A stretch of 23,176 bases of DNA from SVTX01 sp045542075 (GCA_045542075.1 JAZQKI010000021.1:1-23176); one strand, 5' to 3'; shown: positions 6,313 to 15,122, counted from the stretch's first letter. A program made the numbers and translations. The notes: generated by a model not told the origin, from the letters alone.

Positions 6313-9012
6313 ATGAACAGAAAATTTGTATTATCGGTACTGACACTTATCCTGGCGATCGTATTTGCTTTTGCTCTGGCGTCCTGCGATTCGTCGGACA
6401 ATCCAACGGAGAAGCCTGACGCAAATCCAACGCAAAAGCCTACGGAAACACCCACGGAGCAGAGCTGCACGCATGCGTATGATAACTCCTGCGATGGAGA
6501 TTGCAATCTGTGCGGAGAGACACGTCAGACAACACACACGGTAGAAATTCTTGAGGCGGTAGCGCCCACCTGTACAGAGACAGGACTTACCGAGGGCAGT
6601 GTCTGTAGTGTTTGCGGCGAGGTAATTGCGGCTCAGACAACTGTAAATGCAAAGGGACACGTAGAGATCATAGACGTATCTGTCCCCGCGTCCTGCACTC
6701 AGGCGGGACTTACACAGGGCTCTCACTGTGACACGTGCGGTGAAGTCATCGTGGCTCAAAGCGTAATTGAGAAGCTTGCGCACCTCGGAGGAGGAATAAT
6801 TCCCGCGGTAGCTCCCACCTGCTCGCAGACGGGACTTACAAAAGGCGAAAAGTGTCTTGTGTGCGGAGAGATCGTAGTTGCTCAGAAAGAGGTTGAGAAG
6901 CTTCCTCACTCGGAGGTGACTATTCCCGCTGTCCCCGCGTCCTGCACAGATACAGGACTTACCGAGGGTAAGCAGTGTGGTGAATGCGGAGAGATATTGG
7001 TAGAGCAGACCGTGACAGATGTACTCGGACACAAGTATTCGGATAAATATTCCTATGATGACAATTATCACTGGACCGTTTGCACTAATGGCAGCTGCAA
7101 AGTCCCGAGTGAAAAGACTCCTCACACCATGAATCATTATAATTGCACCGTATGTGATTATTATAATGGCCCGACGGTGCATAGCATGGACAATGCTCCA
7201 AAAAATTACAGGCCCAAAGGATATTCTACTGACACGCTATATATTGCGGGCAAGAATGCTGCCGGATCCGGAACAGACGTTAGCATAGGAGCTGTGTCGG
7301 ATATAACGGTGCACTTTGGGGAAGGCATCAAATTCACCGGTTGGATTGGCTTTGTGTCGCTTGACATAAAGAGCTTTTGCTATTGGTTTAACGACGACGT
7401 CTATAATGCCGTGGCTAGAGATGCATTCATGAGTCAGCCGGAACCCGGCGTGCTTGAGGCGGGAGGCGCGCGCGCCAAACGCTTCTCCATATCGGCAAAC
7501 CTCGACAGCATTGAAAATGTTACGAGTGTTTCGTTTGCGGTCCTGCTTGAAGACGGAACATACATTGTTATCAAAAGATTCGGTGTGGAAAGGGTAGGAC
7601 AGATCGAGTTTGGCGATCCCGTTCCCGATAATGAGGTGATCAAGGCGGGCGCGGATAAGCTCGGAGACGAGGAGATTATCGTCATGGAGACTGAAAAGGC
7701 TGATACGTACACGACCCCCGCGGGACTGATCTATACTGCGGCGGGAGGAACGTTTATAAAAGGAAGATTCAATATAGGTAACGGAAGCAGCTTCAAGGTA
7801 GTATTAGATGACGACAGCTCTACAGCTGATTTCAACAAGTACAAGATAATATACTCCTCGACCACTCCTCTTAAAGCAATAATTACATATACGGATGGCT
7901 CAAAGCCCGTCACGGATGAGGTATATCTCGAGGCGGGAGCGAATATATTCTCGTGCCTCACTCTTGGATACACAAGCGGCACCTATGCCAACAGTATAAC
8001 ATCTATTGAGTTTTACGTGATTGGAAACGTACCGTTCTCTGAGTTTGTGCTTTATGATGTTGCTACTGAAAAGGTTGAGGTAATAAGCGGCAGCACAACG
8101 TATATCAGCAACGATAGATACCTGCTTGGAGTAAACGTTATATGGGGCGGTGGAATTTCCTATATCCTTGACAGAAAGGATAATAATACGGAGCTTGCAA
8201 ATCTCATAAACAACGCTGATACAGGCAGACTTATCCAGCAGTCCTATTACGGAACGGATGATCCCTCCGAGTATGATTGCGGTGAGTACGGCGGCGGTGA
8301 GTGGCCTTACAATCCTGTTCAGGGAGGAAACGTTTTTGCGCAGTCAAGCCGAATAATTGACGTAAAGATATTAGGCGCGTCTATATACGTAAAGGCTCAG
8401 CCGAGAGATTGGGCGAGACAGGAAATAGCACCCTGCTATATGGAAAACGTATACACGATATATTCCGATAGAATACAGGTAGATAACAGATTTGTGGACT
8501 TTTCGGGGTATAAGAATCATAATCTGACGCACCAGGAGCTGCCCGCATTCTATACTATAGGATACCTTAATACCTTTGAGTTCTATAACGGAACAGAATC
8601 ATGGACTGACGGAGAATTGAGGGTTGAGGATTCGCTTGAATTCTGGGGAGAAGCTCTAAACCCCTATTTCAAGCTCAGACGAGGCAACACAGAGACGTGG
8701 TGCGCGTGGGTAAATAAGAATGATGATTACGGCATAGGACTTTACGTTCCGAACGTCGATATGTTTATTGCGGGTCGCCATGCGTATGAATCTGACGTCG
8801 ACGCGACGGACTCTTCATCCGGCTCGTGTAGCTACGTTGCCCCCATCAACAGCTTGAGATTAGTTTCATACGAGGATTTCGAATATAGCTATCTTATTAC
8901 CACGGGAAAGACCGAGGAGATACGCGAGCTGTTCAGTCAATATAAGGATTTTGAGGACAATGAGGATCTGACGAGCAGCCAGTTCTCATATATAAGCAAC
9001 AGAATATCCTGA
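6313..9012 (+). CDS. Large cell-surface lipoprotein with four CCCH repeats (copy 1)
   Basis: An 899-residue predicted lipoprotein. The signal peptide (residues 3-24) ends in the lipobox L22-A-S-C25, and a Pro/Thr linker (31-49) follows. The Cys-rich region starts with a C/H cluster (52-75) and then has four repeats of exactly C-x10-C-x2-C-x14-H: C87/C98/C101/H116, C128/C139/C142/H157, C170/C181/C184/H199 and C211/C222/C225/H240. Each repeat reads like SCxxxGLTxGxxCxxCGExxxxQ. A further C/H cluster lies at about 260-295. The spacing suggests a zinc-ribbon-like fold, which is inference. The remaining ~600 residues look beta-rich and contain GRLIQQSYYGT (638), YNPVQGG and NTETWCAW (792). I recognise no catalytic motif; a carbohydrate-binding or mutarotase-like sandwich is a guess. 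Ribosome site AGGGGGA. Paralogous to the next gene. Confidence 0.85.
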   Translation: MNRKFVLSVLTLILAIVFAFALASCDSSDNPTEKPDANPTQKPTETPTEQSCTHAYDNSCDGDCNLCGETRQTTHTVEILEAVAPTCTETGLTEGSVCSVCGEVIAAQTTVNAKGHVEIIDVSVPASCTQAGLTQGSHCDTCGEVIVAQSVIEKLAHLGGGIIPAVAPTCSQTGLTKGEKCLVCGEIVVAQKEVEKLPHSEVTIPAVPASCTDTGLTEGKQCGECGEILVEQTVTDVLGHKYSDKYSYDDNYHWTVCTNGSCKVPSEKTPHTMNHYNCTVCDYYNGPTVHSMDNAPKNYRPKGYSTDTLYIAGKNAAGSGTDVSIGAVSDITVHFGEGIKFTGWIGFVSLDIKSFCYWFNDDVYNAVARDAFMSQPEPGVLEAGGARAKRFSISANLDSIENVTSVSFAVLLEDGTYIVIKRFGVERVGQIEFGDPVPDNEVIKAGADKLGDEEIIVMETEKADTYTTPAGLIYTAAGGTFIKGRFNIGNGSSFKVVLDDDSSTADFNKYKIIYSSTTPLKAIITYTDGSKPVTDEVYLEAGANIFSCLTLGYTSGTYANSITSIEFYVIGNVPFSEFVLYDVATEKVEVISGSTTYISNDRYLLGVNVIWGGGISYILDRKDNNTELANLINNADTGRLIQQSYYGTDDPSEYDCGEYGGGEWPYNPVQGGNVFAQSSRIIDVKILGASIYVKAQPRDWARQEIAPCYMENVYTIYSDRIQVDNRFVDFSGYKNHNLTHQELPAFYTIGYLNTFEFYNGTESWTDGELRVEDSLEFWGEALNPYFKLRRGNTETWCAWVNKNDDYGIGLYVPNVDMFIAGRHAYESDVDATDSSSGSCSYVAPINSLRLVSYEDFEYSYLITTGKTEEIRELFSQYKDFEDNEDLTSSQFSYISNRIS
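6571..7032 (+). repeat. Four-unit C-x10-C-x2-C-x14-H coding repeat, copy 1
   Basis: The units begin at cysteines 87, 128, 170 and 211 of the protein, a period of 41, 42 and 41 residues (about 124 bases). All four candidate metal ligands are kept in every unit while the residues between vary. The same four units recur in the next gene at 9322-9783. Confidence 0.9.
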
Positions 9013-9075
9013 TTTGCTATAGAATATTCGGTATGAATATTTACACACATAAAATATAAAAGCGGAGATACCATA

Positions 9076-11757
9076 ATGAAAATGAAAAAGAAAATTTTGT
9101 TGTTGATATTTGCAATCGTAGCGGTGCTTACTTTTGCCTTGTCCTCGTGTAACTCGCAGGAAACACCCACGGGTGAGCCAACGCAAAAGCCTACGGAAAC
9201 ACCCACGGAGCAGAGCTGCGCACATGCGTATGATAACGCCTGCGACGGAGATTGCAATCTGTGCGGAGAGACCCGTCAGGTAACGCATACGGCGAAAATT
9301 CTTGAGGCGGTAGCCCCTACCTGCACAGAGACAGGACTTACCGAGGGTAGCGTCTGTAGTATTTGCGGCGAGGTAATTACGGCTCAGAAAACTGTAGATG
9401 CAAAGGGACACGTTGAGGTCGTGGACCTCTCAAAGCCTGCGTCCTGCACGGAGGAGGGTCTTACTCAGGGCTCTCACTGTGGTGTTTGCGGCGAGATAAT
9501 TGTGGCTCAGAACACAATAGAGAAGCTTGCGCATCTCGGAGGAGGAATAATTCCCGCGGTAGCTCCCACCTGCACGCAGACGGGACTTACAAAAGGCGAA
9601 AAGTGTCTTGTGTGCGGAGAGATCATAGTTGCTCAGAAAGAGGTCGATAAGCTTCCTCACTCGGAGAAGATCATTCCCGCTGTCCCCGCATCCTGCGCGG
9701 CTACGGGACTTACCGAGGGTAAGCAGTGTACCGAATGCGGAGAGGTATTGGTCGAGCAGACCGTGACCGATGCACTCGGACACAAGTATTCGGATAAATA
9801 TTCCTATGATGACAATTATCACTGGACGGTTTGTACAAACGGCAGCTGCAGAGTCCCGAGCGAAAAGATTCCTCACACCATGAACCATTATAATTGCACC
9901 GTATGTGATTATTATAACGGCCCGAAGTATTACACTATGGGCTCAGGACCTGCTCAGTATAAGCCTGTAAATTATGCGTTTGACGCGCTTGAAGTTGCGT
10001 ATGATCAGGTTGCGGGCGCAGGTATGGGAATATCGGTAGAGAGCTTTTCAAAGGCTGACGTTCCCTTTGGAGAGGGAATAGTGATAAGAGGATGGATCGG
10101 ATTCTCCCTGTTTAAGATAGAGAACTTTGGATACTGGTTCAATGATGATATCCATAACATAAAGACCGGAGAGGGCTTTACCGTTGAAGCGGAGTCGGCG
10201 GTAATAGGAGCTGCGGGACAGTACGCAAAGCGCTTTGCTATACGCGCCAACACGAGCAGTGCGGAAAATATCACGAGCGTTACGTTTGTTGCGGTACTCT
10301 CGGACGGAACATATATTATTCTCAAAAAGCTTGACGTTGAAGTGACCGATGATATTCAAATGGGCGAGATCATACCCGACGATGAGATAATCAAGGCAGA
10401 GCCCGAAACGCTTATCGGAAATGAAAAATTCGTAGTCAGCAAGGTCAGCTCTGCCGCTGATACCTACAGAAGCAATTCGGGATTGATCTACACGGCTGTA
10501 GGCTCGGGCGCGGTGTATACAAACGGAAAGTTCAATATCCAAAAGAGCTTTACCATAACGTTTGCGGCTGATTACGATAAGTTCTCGACCGAGTTCAATA
10601 AGTATAAGATCAGCTATTCATCAACGTCGCCCCTGAAGGCAACAGTTACCTACAAGGATGGCGACAAGCTCGTGACAGACGTTATTTTCCTTGAGGCGGG
10701 CGAGCATCTGTTCTCGTGTCTGACGCTCGGATATATTGACGGCACCTATGCTACAGGCATAACCTCTATTGAGATCCAGGTGCTTGGAAATGCGCAAGCT
10801 ACTACGTTTGTGCTTGACGACATTACTACCGAGGAGGTAGAGGTCCTCACAAGCACTATTACCTATCTCGCAAACCAGAGATTTGAGCTTGGAATAAAGC
10901 TTACATGGGGCGGCGGAATTTCTTACATCGCGGACAAAGAGGACAACAATAGCGACATCAGAAATCTTATAAACTGCGCGGATGCGGGAAGACTTGTTCA
11001 GCAGTCGTATTACGGAACCAGCAATCCCTCAGAGTATGAGCTTGGCGAATTCCACGGAAACGAGTGGGGATATAACCCTGTACAGGGAGGAAATAAATAC
11101 AACGAGCCCAGCCGAATCATTGATGTTCAGATAACTGATATGTCAGTATATATCAAGGCTCAGCCGAGAGACTGGGCAAAGCACGATCTGACATCCAGCT
11201 ATATGGAAAACGTCTATACCCTTTATTCCGACAGAATTCAGGTGGATAACGCATTTATTGATTTTTCGGGATTCAAGAGCAACCCCCGGAGAGCGCAGGA
11301 GCTTCCCGCGTTCTATACCATCGGTTATCTGAACACATTTGTTAACTATGGTGGAAAGAACCCCTGGACGGGTGATGCGCTTGATTACGATAATGACCTT
11401 GGCTTCTGGACTGATGACGGTAATGCCACAAAGAGACTTGAGGACGGCAACACGGAGACGTGGTGCGCTTGGATCAATCAGAATGACGATTACGGTATAG
11501 GAGTGTACACTCCTAACATCGGGGAGCTTTTTGCGGGAAGACTTGACTATGACGTGGATCCCGACGAAAAGGACGCTACCGCACAGGCATGCAGCTACGT
11601 TGCCGCTATCGGATACCTCAGGCTCGCCAATTATGAGTCGATGGAATACAGCTATCTTATTACTGCGGGAAGCACTCAGGAGATCAGAGATCTCTTCACA
11701 GAGCATAAGGATTTTGCAGATAATGCTGACCTCAGCGACCCCACGTTTGGCAATTAA
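9076..11757 (+). CDS. Large cell-surface lipoprotein with four CCCH repeats (copy 2)
   Basis: An 893-residue paralogue of the preceding gene with the same architecture. Signal peptide with lipobox L22-S-S-C25, a shorter Pro/Thr linker, an initial C/H cluster, then four C-x10-C-x2-C-x14-H units starting at C83, followed by a second C/H cluster and the same long beta-rich C-terminal region with GRLVQQSYYGT (638), YNPVQGG, FYTIGYLNTF and NTETWCAW. The Cys-rich part is nearly identical to copy 1, even at DNA level, whereas the C-terminal region has clearly diverged. The gap to copy 1 is 63 bases, so co-transcription is likely. It would be lipid-anchored on the outer face of the membrane. Function unknown; a surface adhesin or polysaccharide-binding protein is possible. 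A bidirectional terminator follows. Confidence 0.85.
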   Translation: MKMKKKILLLIFAIVAVLTFALSSCNSQETPTGEPTQKPTETPTEQSCAHAYDNACDGDCNLCGETRQVTHTAKILEAVAPTCTETGLTEGSVCSICGEVITAQKTVDAKGHVEVVDLSKPASCTEEGLTQGSHCGVCGEIIVAQNTIEKLAHLGGGIIPAVAPTCTQTGLTKGEKCLVCGEIIVAQKEVDKLPHSEKIIPAVPASCAATGLTEGKQCTECGEVLVEQTVTDALGHKYSDKYSYDDNYHWTVCTNGSCRVPSEKIPHTMNHYNCTVCDYYNGPKYYTMGSGPAQYKPVNYAFDALEVAYDQVAGAGMGISVESFSKADVPFGEGIVIRGWIGFSLFKIENFGYWFNDDIHNIKTGEGFTVEAESAVIGAAGQYAKRFAIRANTSSAENITSVTFVAVLSDGTYIILKKLDVEVTDDIQMGEIIPDDEIIKAEPETLIGNEKFVVSKVSSAADTYRSNSGLIYTAVGSGAVYTNGKFNIQKSFTITFAADYDKFSTEFNKYKISYSSTSPLKATVTYKDGDKLVTDVIFLEAGEHLFSCLTLGYIDGTYATGITSIEIQVLGNAQATTFVLDDITTEEVEVLTSTITYLANQRFELGIKLTWGGGISYIADKEDNNSDIRNLINCADAGRLVQQSYYGTSNPSEYELGEFHGNEWGYNPVQGGNKYNEPSRIIDVQITDMSVYIKAQPRDWAKHDLTSSYMENVYTLYSDRIQVDNAFIDFSGFKSNPRRAQELPAFYTIGYLNTFVNYGGKNPWTGDALDYDNDLGFWTDDGNATKRLEDGNTETWCAWINQNDDYGIGVYTPNIGELFAGRLDYDVDPDEKDATAQACSYVAAIGYLRLANYESMEYSYLITAGSTQEIRDLFTEHKDFADNADLSDPTFGN
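9322..9783 (+). repeat. Four-unit C-x10-C-x2-C-x14-H coding repeat, copy 2
   Basis: Four units from C83 to H236 of the second lipoprotein with the same ligand spacing as copy 1. Long identical DNA blocks are shared with copy 1, for example 54 bases at 9774-9827 against 7023-7076. Confidence 0.9.
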
Positions 11758-11781
11758 GAAATAACGTAAATCAAAAAATTC

Positions 11782-11808
11782 AGGGCGGCTCATCCGAGCC
11801 GCCCTTTG
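11782..11808. terminator. Bidirectional terminator between convergent genes
   Basis: A perfect 10-bp stem AGGGCGGCTC (11782-11791), loop ATCC, and GAGCCGCCCT (11796-11805), with A-rich sequence to the left and T-rich sequence to the right. It overlaps the last codons and stop of the minus-strand MFS gene. Confidence 0.88.
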
Positions 11809-13013
11809 ATATTCTTATCTGAAAATATTTTCAAGCCGAGTATTCCTATAAATAGAAGAATGGGGAAAAGAGACGCACCCAAAAATCCCGATTCTAATGA
11901 TCCGAGCGTGTCGGAAAAAAGCCCGACAACGGTAGGCCCCGCGGCGCATCCGAGGTCGCCGCCAAAGGCAAGCAAAGCAAACGACGCCGTACTGACGCCG
12001 CGACAGTATTTGGGAGCTAACAAATAAATTCCCGGCCACGCTATGCCGATGGACAAGCCGCAGACTCCGCAAAAGATAAGTCGCAGCGCAGCGCTTTCAC
12101 AGACCGCGCAGAGAAGATAACATGCGGCGCACACGCACGAGCAGAATATCATAAGAAGCTCAAGGTCAATTTTGTTCTCCAATTTGGAGTAAATCAATCG
12201 CGAAAGCCCCATCATAAGCGCGAATATACATGGACCGCACAGGTCTCCAAGGGTTTTTGCGTATTTGGAAAGGGTAGTATTAGTCAGGGCAGATTCCGCA
12301 AAGGCGGAGGCCCATTGATTCATACCCTGCTCGGAAGCGCCCGACAAAAACATAAGCAGCATGAATAAGAGAAAGATTTTCGAGCGTAAAAGATTTTTTA
12401 TTGAAAATCGCTCGCAGCTCTCCTTGGGCAGCGAATATATTGGAACAAACAGTAAATATATAGAGTTGAAAATAGGGATACAAGCCCATAGCAGCGCAAG
12501 TGTTTGCCAATATTCAATGCCGAAGATAAAAAAGAATATTGCACTTATTATGACGACTCCCACGTGTCCCGCGGAATAGAAAAAGTGTAGCAGACTCATG
12601 ACTCCTGCCTTGTTTTCGCTCGGACACGCCTCGACTATTGGGACAATAAGAACCTCGATAAGTCCACCGCCGAGGGCGTATAGAAACAGAGAGGTAAGTA
12701 TCCCTGCAAAGGCGTTTTCAAATATGTCGGGTAATATTCCAAGGCAAATAAGCCCCACGGCGCACAGAAGGTGAGCTGTAATTATACATTTTCTGTAGCC
12801 TATCCTATCCACGAATGATGCGGCGGCAAAGTCGACCAGCAGCTGCAGAATAAAATTTATCGCGACAAGCAGGGTGATCTTTGAAAGGGAAAGACTATAC
12901 TGCTTTTGAAACGTCAGAAAAAGCAGAGGGGTGAAGTTATTTATTATCGCTTGCGTGATATGACCTATATATGACGCGCACAGCGTGTGCTTATAGCTAT
13001 GTAATGTTTTCAT
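11790..13013 (-). CDS. MFS transporter
   Basis: A 407-residue, strongly hydrophobic protein with about 12 predicted membrane helices. It has the major facilitator loop 2-3 motif DRIGYRK (a form of DxxGxRR) after the second helix and a polar central loop between helices 6 and 7. It is a secondary transporter of the cytoplasmic membrane. The substrate cannot be read from sequence; the neighbouring sugar operon on the same strand makes a sugar plausible. The start is the ATG at 13013. The open frame runs further upstream to 13319 but would then overlap the oxidoreductase gene and its terminator. The ribosome site is weak (GGTGTT). The stop lies inside the terminator stem. Confidence 0.85.
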   Translation of the reverse strand: MKTLHSYKHTLCASYIGHITQAIINNFTPLLFLTFQKQYSLSLSKITLLVAINFILQLLVDFAAASFVDRIGYRKCIITAHLLCAVGLICLGILPDIFENAFAGILTSLFLYALGGGLIEVLIVPIVEACPSENKAGVMSLLHFFYSAGHVGVVIISAIFFFIFGIEYWQTLALLWACIPIFNSIYLLFVPIYSLPKESCERFSIKNLLRSKIFLLFMLLMFLSGASEQGMNQWASAFAESALTNTTLSKYAKTLGDLCGPCIFALMMGLSRLIYSKLENKIDLELLMIFCSCVCAACYLLCAVCESAALRLIFCGVCGLSIGIAWPGIYLLAPKYCRGVSTASFALLAFGGDLGCAAGPTVVGLFSDTLGSLESGFLGASLFPILLFIGILGLKIFSDKNIKGRLG

Positions 13014-13016
13014 ATA

Positions 13017-13075
13017 ACACCGTTTTTGCAAAAGTATTTCAATGTAAGTATATGCTGATTTTTGGGGAACGGTGT
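13017..13075. repeat. 8-bp inverted repeat flanking the MFS 5' region
   Basis: ACACCGTT (13017-13024) and AACGGTGT (13068-13075) are perfect inverses separated by 43 bases, immediately upstream of the MFS start codon. They could form a leader helix that covers the weak ribosome site, or two operator half-sites. A TATACT about 30 bases upstream of the ATG (minus strand) lacks a well-spaced -35. Confidence 0.35.
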
Positions 13076-13083
13076 CAGACTTT

Positions 13084-13115
13084 GAAGAAAAAAGAGGCGA
13101 GCAACGCTCGCCTCT
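13084..13115 (-). terminator. Terminator of the sugar isomerase-oxidoreductase operon
   Basis: On the minus strand a perfect 10-bp stem AGAGGCGAGC/GCTCGCCTCT with a 3-base loop is followed directly by TTTTTTCTTC. It lies 14 bases after the oxidoreductase stop and separates that operon from the MFS gene. Confidence 0.92.
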
Positions 13116-13128
13116 GTGAGAAATTTTA

Positions 13129-14286
13129 TTAAATTTCGGGAACGGTAATTTCGATCTCGTGACCAAGCTCTGCGGAACGGAAAATTCCGTCGAGAATTGC
13201 CTGGTTGTAAACGATCTGCGAGGAGGGTATGGGGGATGCGCCGCCCGTCTTGATGGCGTCGAGGAATGCGCGGATCTTACCAAGGAAGAGATTATTATCC
13301 TCGGGAATGATCGGAACAACTGTTTCTGTGGGAACTCCGCAAACGTCGTGATATATCTTCATAGGACCGCCAACGGATCCGTTCCAGCACTCTGTTGAGG
13401 GGATCTTAAGTCCGCCCTTTGTACCGAGAATGAGGGTGTCACCCGCGGTATCCATGTGCATAGCCCAAGAAATTCTGAAGTCAAGAATGATGTCGCCCTC
13501 AAGTCTTACGAAGGCTGCCGCGAAATCGTCAACACCAAACTTTTCCGCATACTCGGGATGACCGTAGTAGTAATTGGGGTCCTTACCAAAGAAGTCGCTC
13601 TTATAGCCTGTTACTGTAAGAGGCTTGGGATATCCGACGGCGTTAAGCACCATATCGAGAGAGTAGCAGCCGATATCACCGAGTGCGCCGATTCCACCGG
13701 TGTCCTTTTCGATAAACGTCGTACCGAAGGGAGTGGGAATACCCTTGCGGCGACCGCCGCCTGTCTGAATGTAGTATATCTTTCCGAGCTCGCCGGATTC
13801 AACTATCTTCTTTATCATCTTCATGTTAGCGTCAAGTCTGGGCTAGAAGCCGATGGAGAGGATCTTGCCGCTTGCCTTTTCGGCTTTCATTACCTCAACT
13901 GCCTCGTCGAGAGTGACAGTAAAGGGCTTTTCTACGAGAACGTGAACGCCCTTGTTCAATGCGTAGATGGTGGGTTCTGCGTGCTGGCAGTTATAGGTGC
14001 AGACGGAAACCGCGTCAAGCTTGAGTGACTCGTCGTCAAGCATCTCCTTGTGGGAGGCATAGTCGCACTTTACGTTTGTGAGATTGTATCTGTCCATAAG
14101 CACCTTTGCCTTGCCGGGAACGAGGTCACAAGCCGCAACGATCTCTGCGTCGGGGCATTCAAGATAGGACATAACGTGAGCCTCTGCTATCCAACCGCAG
14201 CCGATAATACCTATACGAAGCTTTCTGCTCGTGTCAATTACGGCTTCCTGCTTTTTTTCGCTGAAATCTTCATGGAATTTTGACAT
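13129..14286 (-). pseudogene. Gfo/Idh/MocA family oxidoreductase interrupted by one in-frame TAG
   Basis: Two adjacent open frames, 14286-13843 (147 residues) and 13824-13129, lie in the same frame and together make one 385-codon dehydrogenase of normal family length. The first half holds the NAD(P)-binding loop GIIGCGWIAEAH and the VEKPFT motif. The second half holds the C-terminal substrate domain with GALGDIGCYSLDMV, a variant typical of the glucose-fructose oxidoreductase branch. The break is the codon TAG at 13845-13843, in ILSIGF-TAG-PRLDANM. Relatives commonly have Gln there (GFQPR), so one CAG to TAG change explains it. These enzymes oxidise or reduce sugars and cyclitols with NAD(P). 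The gene follows the isomerase-like gene by 17 bases and has AAAAAGGAG before its ATG. It is a recent pseudogene, a sequencing error or a read-through case. Confidence 0.85.
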
Positions 14287-14303
14287 AATCTTTCTCCTTT
14301 TTA

Positions 14304-15122
14304 TTAAAGCTCAAGTGTTTTGAGGTATTCTATGCTCTTCTGAATGGACTCCATAGATGACAGCCCCATGGACGGAGCGTCCTGCTCTACAACTACCCAT
14401 TCTGCTCCTGCTTCCTTGCTTGCCTTGATTATCTCGGGGAAGTTCTGGCGTCCGTGACCTACGGGACGGAATTCAAACTGTACCGCATCAGCTGCTTTTT
14501 CCTCGGACTCAATACCGATAAGCGCGTACATGTTTTCAGCCTTGCCGCCGACAAAGTCCTTAAGATGAACTACGGGCGAGCGTCCGGAATACTTTCTGAT
14601 ATAATTTGCAGGATCCTCGCCGCCAACGTTGACCCAGCAGGTGTCAAGCTCTGTCTGGAGCAGGTCTGCGGGAACTGTTCTGTAAAGCATATCAAGCGCG
14701 TACTCGTCACCGATCTTTTCAAACTCAAAGTCGTGATTATGGTAGAGCAGAGTCATTCCGAGTGATTTCGCTACTCTGCCAAAGCTTTCTGCGTTTTTGA
14801 CTACGTCAGAGAAGCCTTCTGTGCCGGGACGGTGCTCGGGCATAAGATAGGGAATAGCAACGTATCTGCAGCCTACGCTTGCATACGTCGAAAGTACACC
14901 CTCGGGGTTGGAGAGTATCTCGTGGTAAGGAACGTGAGCGGATATGGGTGTAAGCTCAAGCTCATCACACCATTGCTTGACTTGCTCTGCGCTGTGACCG
15001 TAAAATCCTGCGAATTCCACGCCGTCATAGCCCATTTTCTTGATTTCTTCAAGCGTTTTGCGGAAATCCTGCTCGGCAAAATCTCGAACGGAATATACCT
15101 GAACTGCTATTGATAATGACAT
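14304..15122 (-). CDS. Sugar phosphate isomerase/epimerase-type TIM barrel protein
   Basis: A 272-residue protein of the xylose isomerase-like TIM barrel superfamily (AP_endonuc_2; IolE/IolI and 3-ketosugar epimerase relatives). It opens with IAVQVYSVRD, followed by GYDGVEFAGFYG and the metal-site segments LLYHNHDFEFE, TELDTCWVNVGG, VVHLKDF and WVVVEQD, so the expected Glu, Asp, His and Glu ligands of the divalent metal centre are present. It probably isomerises or epimerises a sugar or inosose; the exact substrate is open. Pairing with the downstream Gfo/Idh/MocA dehydrogenase is a common arrangement in cyclitol and 3-ketosugar catabolism. The ATG at 15122 has GGGAGG upstream. A promoter with direct-repeat operators precedes it, and this is the first gene of the operon. 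Confidence 0.88.
   Translation of the reverse strand: MSLSIAVQVYSVRDFAEQDFRKTLEEIKKMGYDGVEFAGFYGHSAEQVKQWCDELELTPISAHVPYHEILSNPEGVLSTYASVGCRYVAIPYLMPEHRPGTEGFSDVVKNAESFGRVAKSLGMTLLYHNHDFEFEKIGDEYALDMLYRTVPADLLQTELDTCWVNVGGEDPANYIRKYSGRSPVVHLKDFVGGKAENMYALIGIESEEKAADAVQFEFRPVGHGRQNFPEIIKASKEAGAEWVVVEQDAPSMGLSSMESIQKSIEYLKTLEL

Noticed and set aside
6571..7032. CRISPR-like or tandem DNA repeat
   Set aside because: The ~124-base period is in coding frame and degenerate at DNA level; it reflects protein repeats, and there are no uniform spacers.
11790..13319. A 509-residue start for the MFS gene
   Set aside because: The extra 102 residues overlap the oxidoreductase 3' end and its terminator and contain no transporter-like sequence; the ATG at 13013 begins the first membrane-protein segment.
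13843..13845. Window-wide reassignment of TAG as a sense codon
   Set aside because: Conserved genes such as ilvB, ilvC, ilvD, mreB and the PBP have no internal TAG; one isolated case is better explained by mutation or sequencing error.
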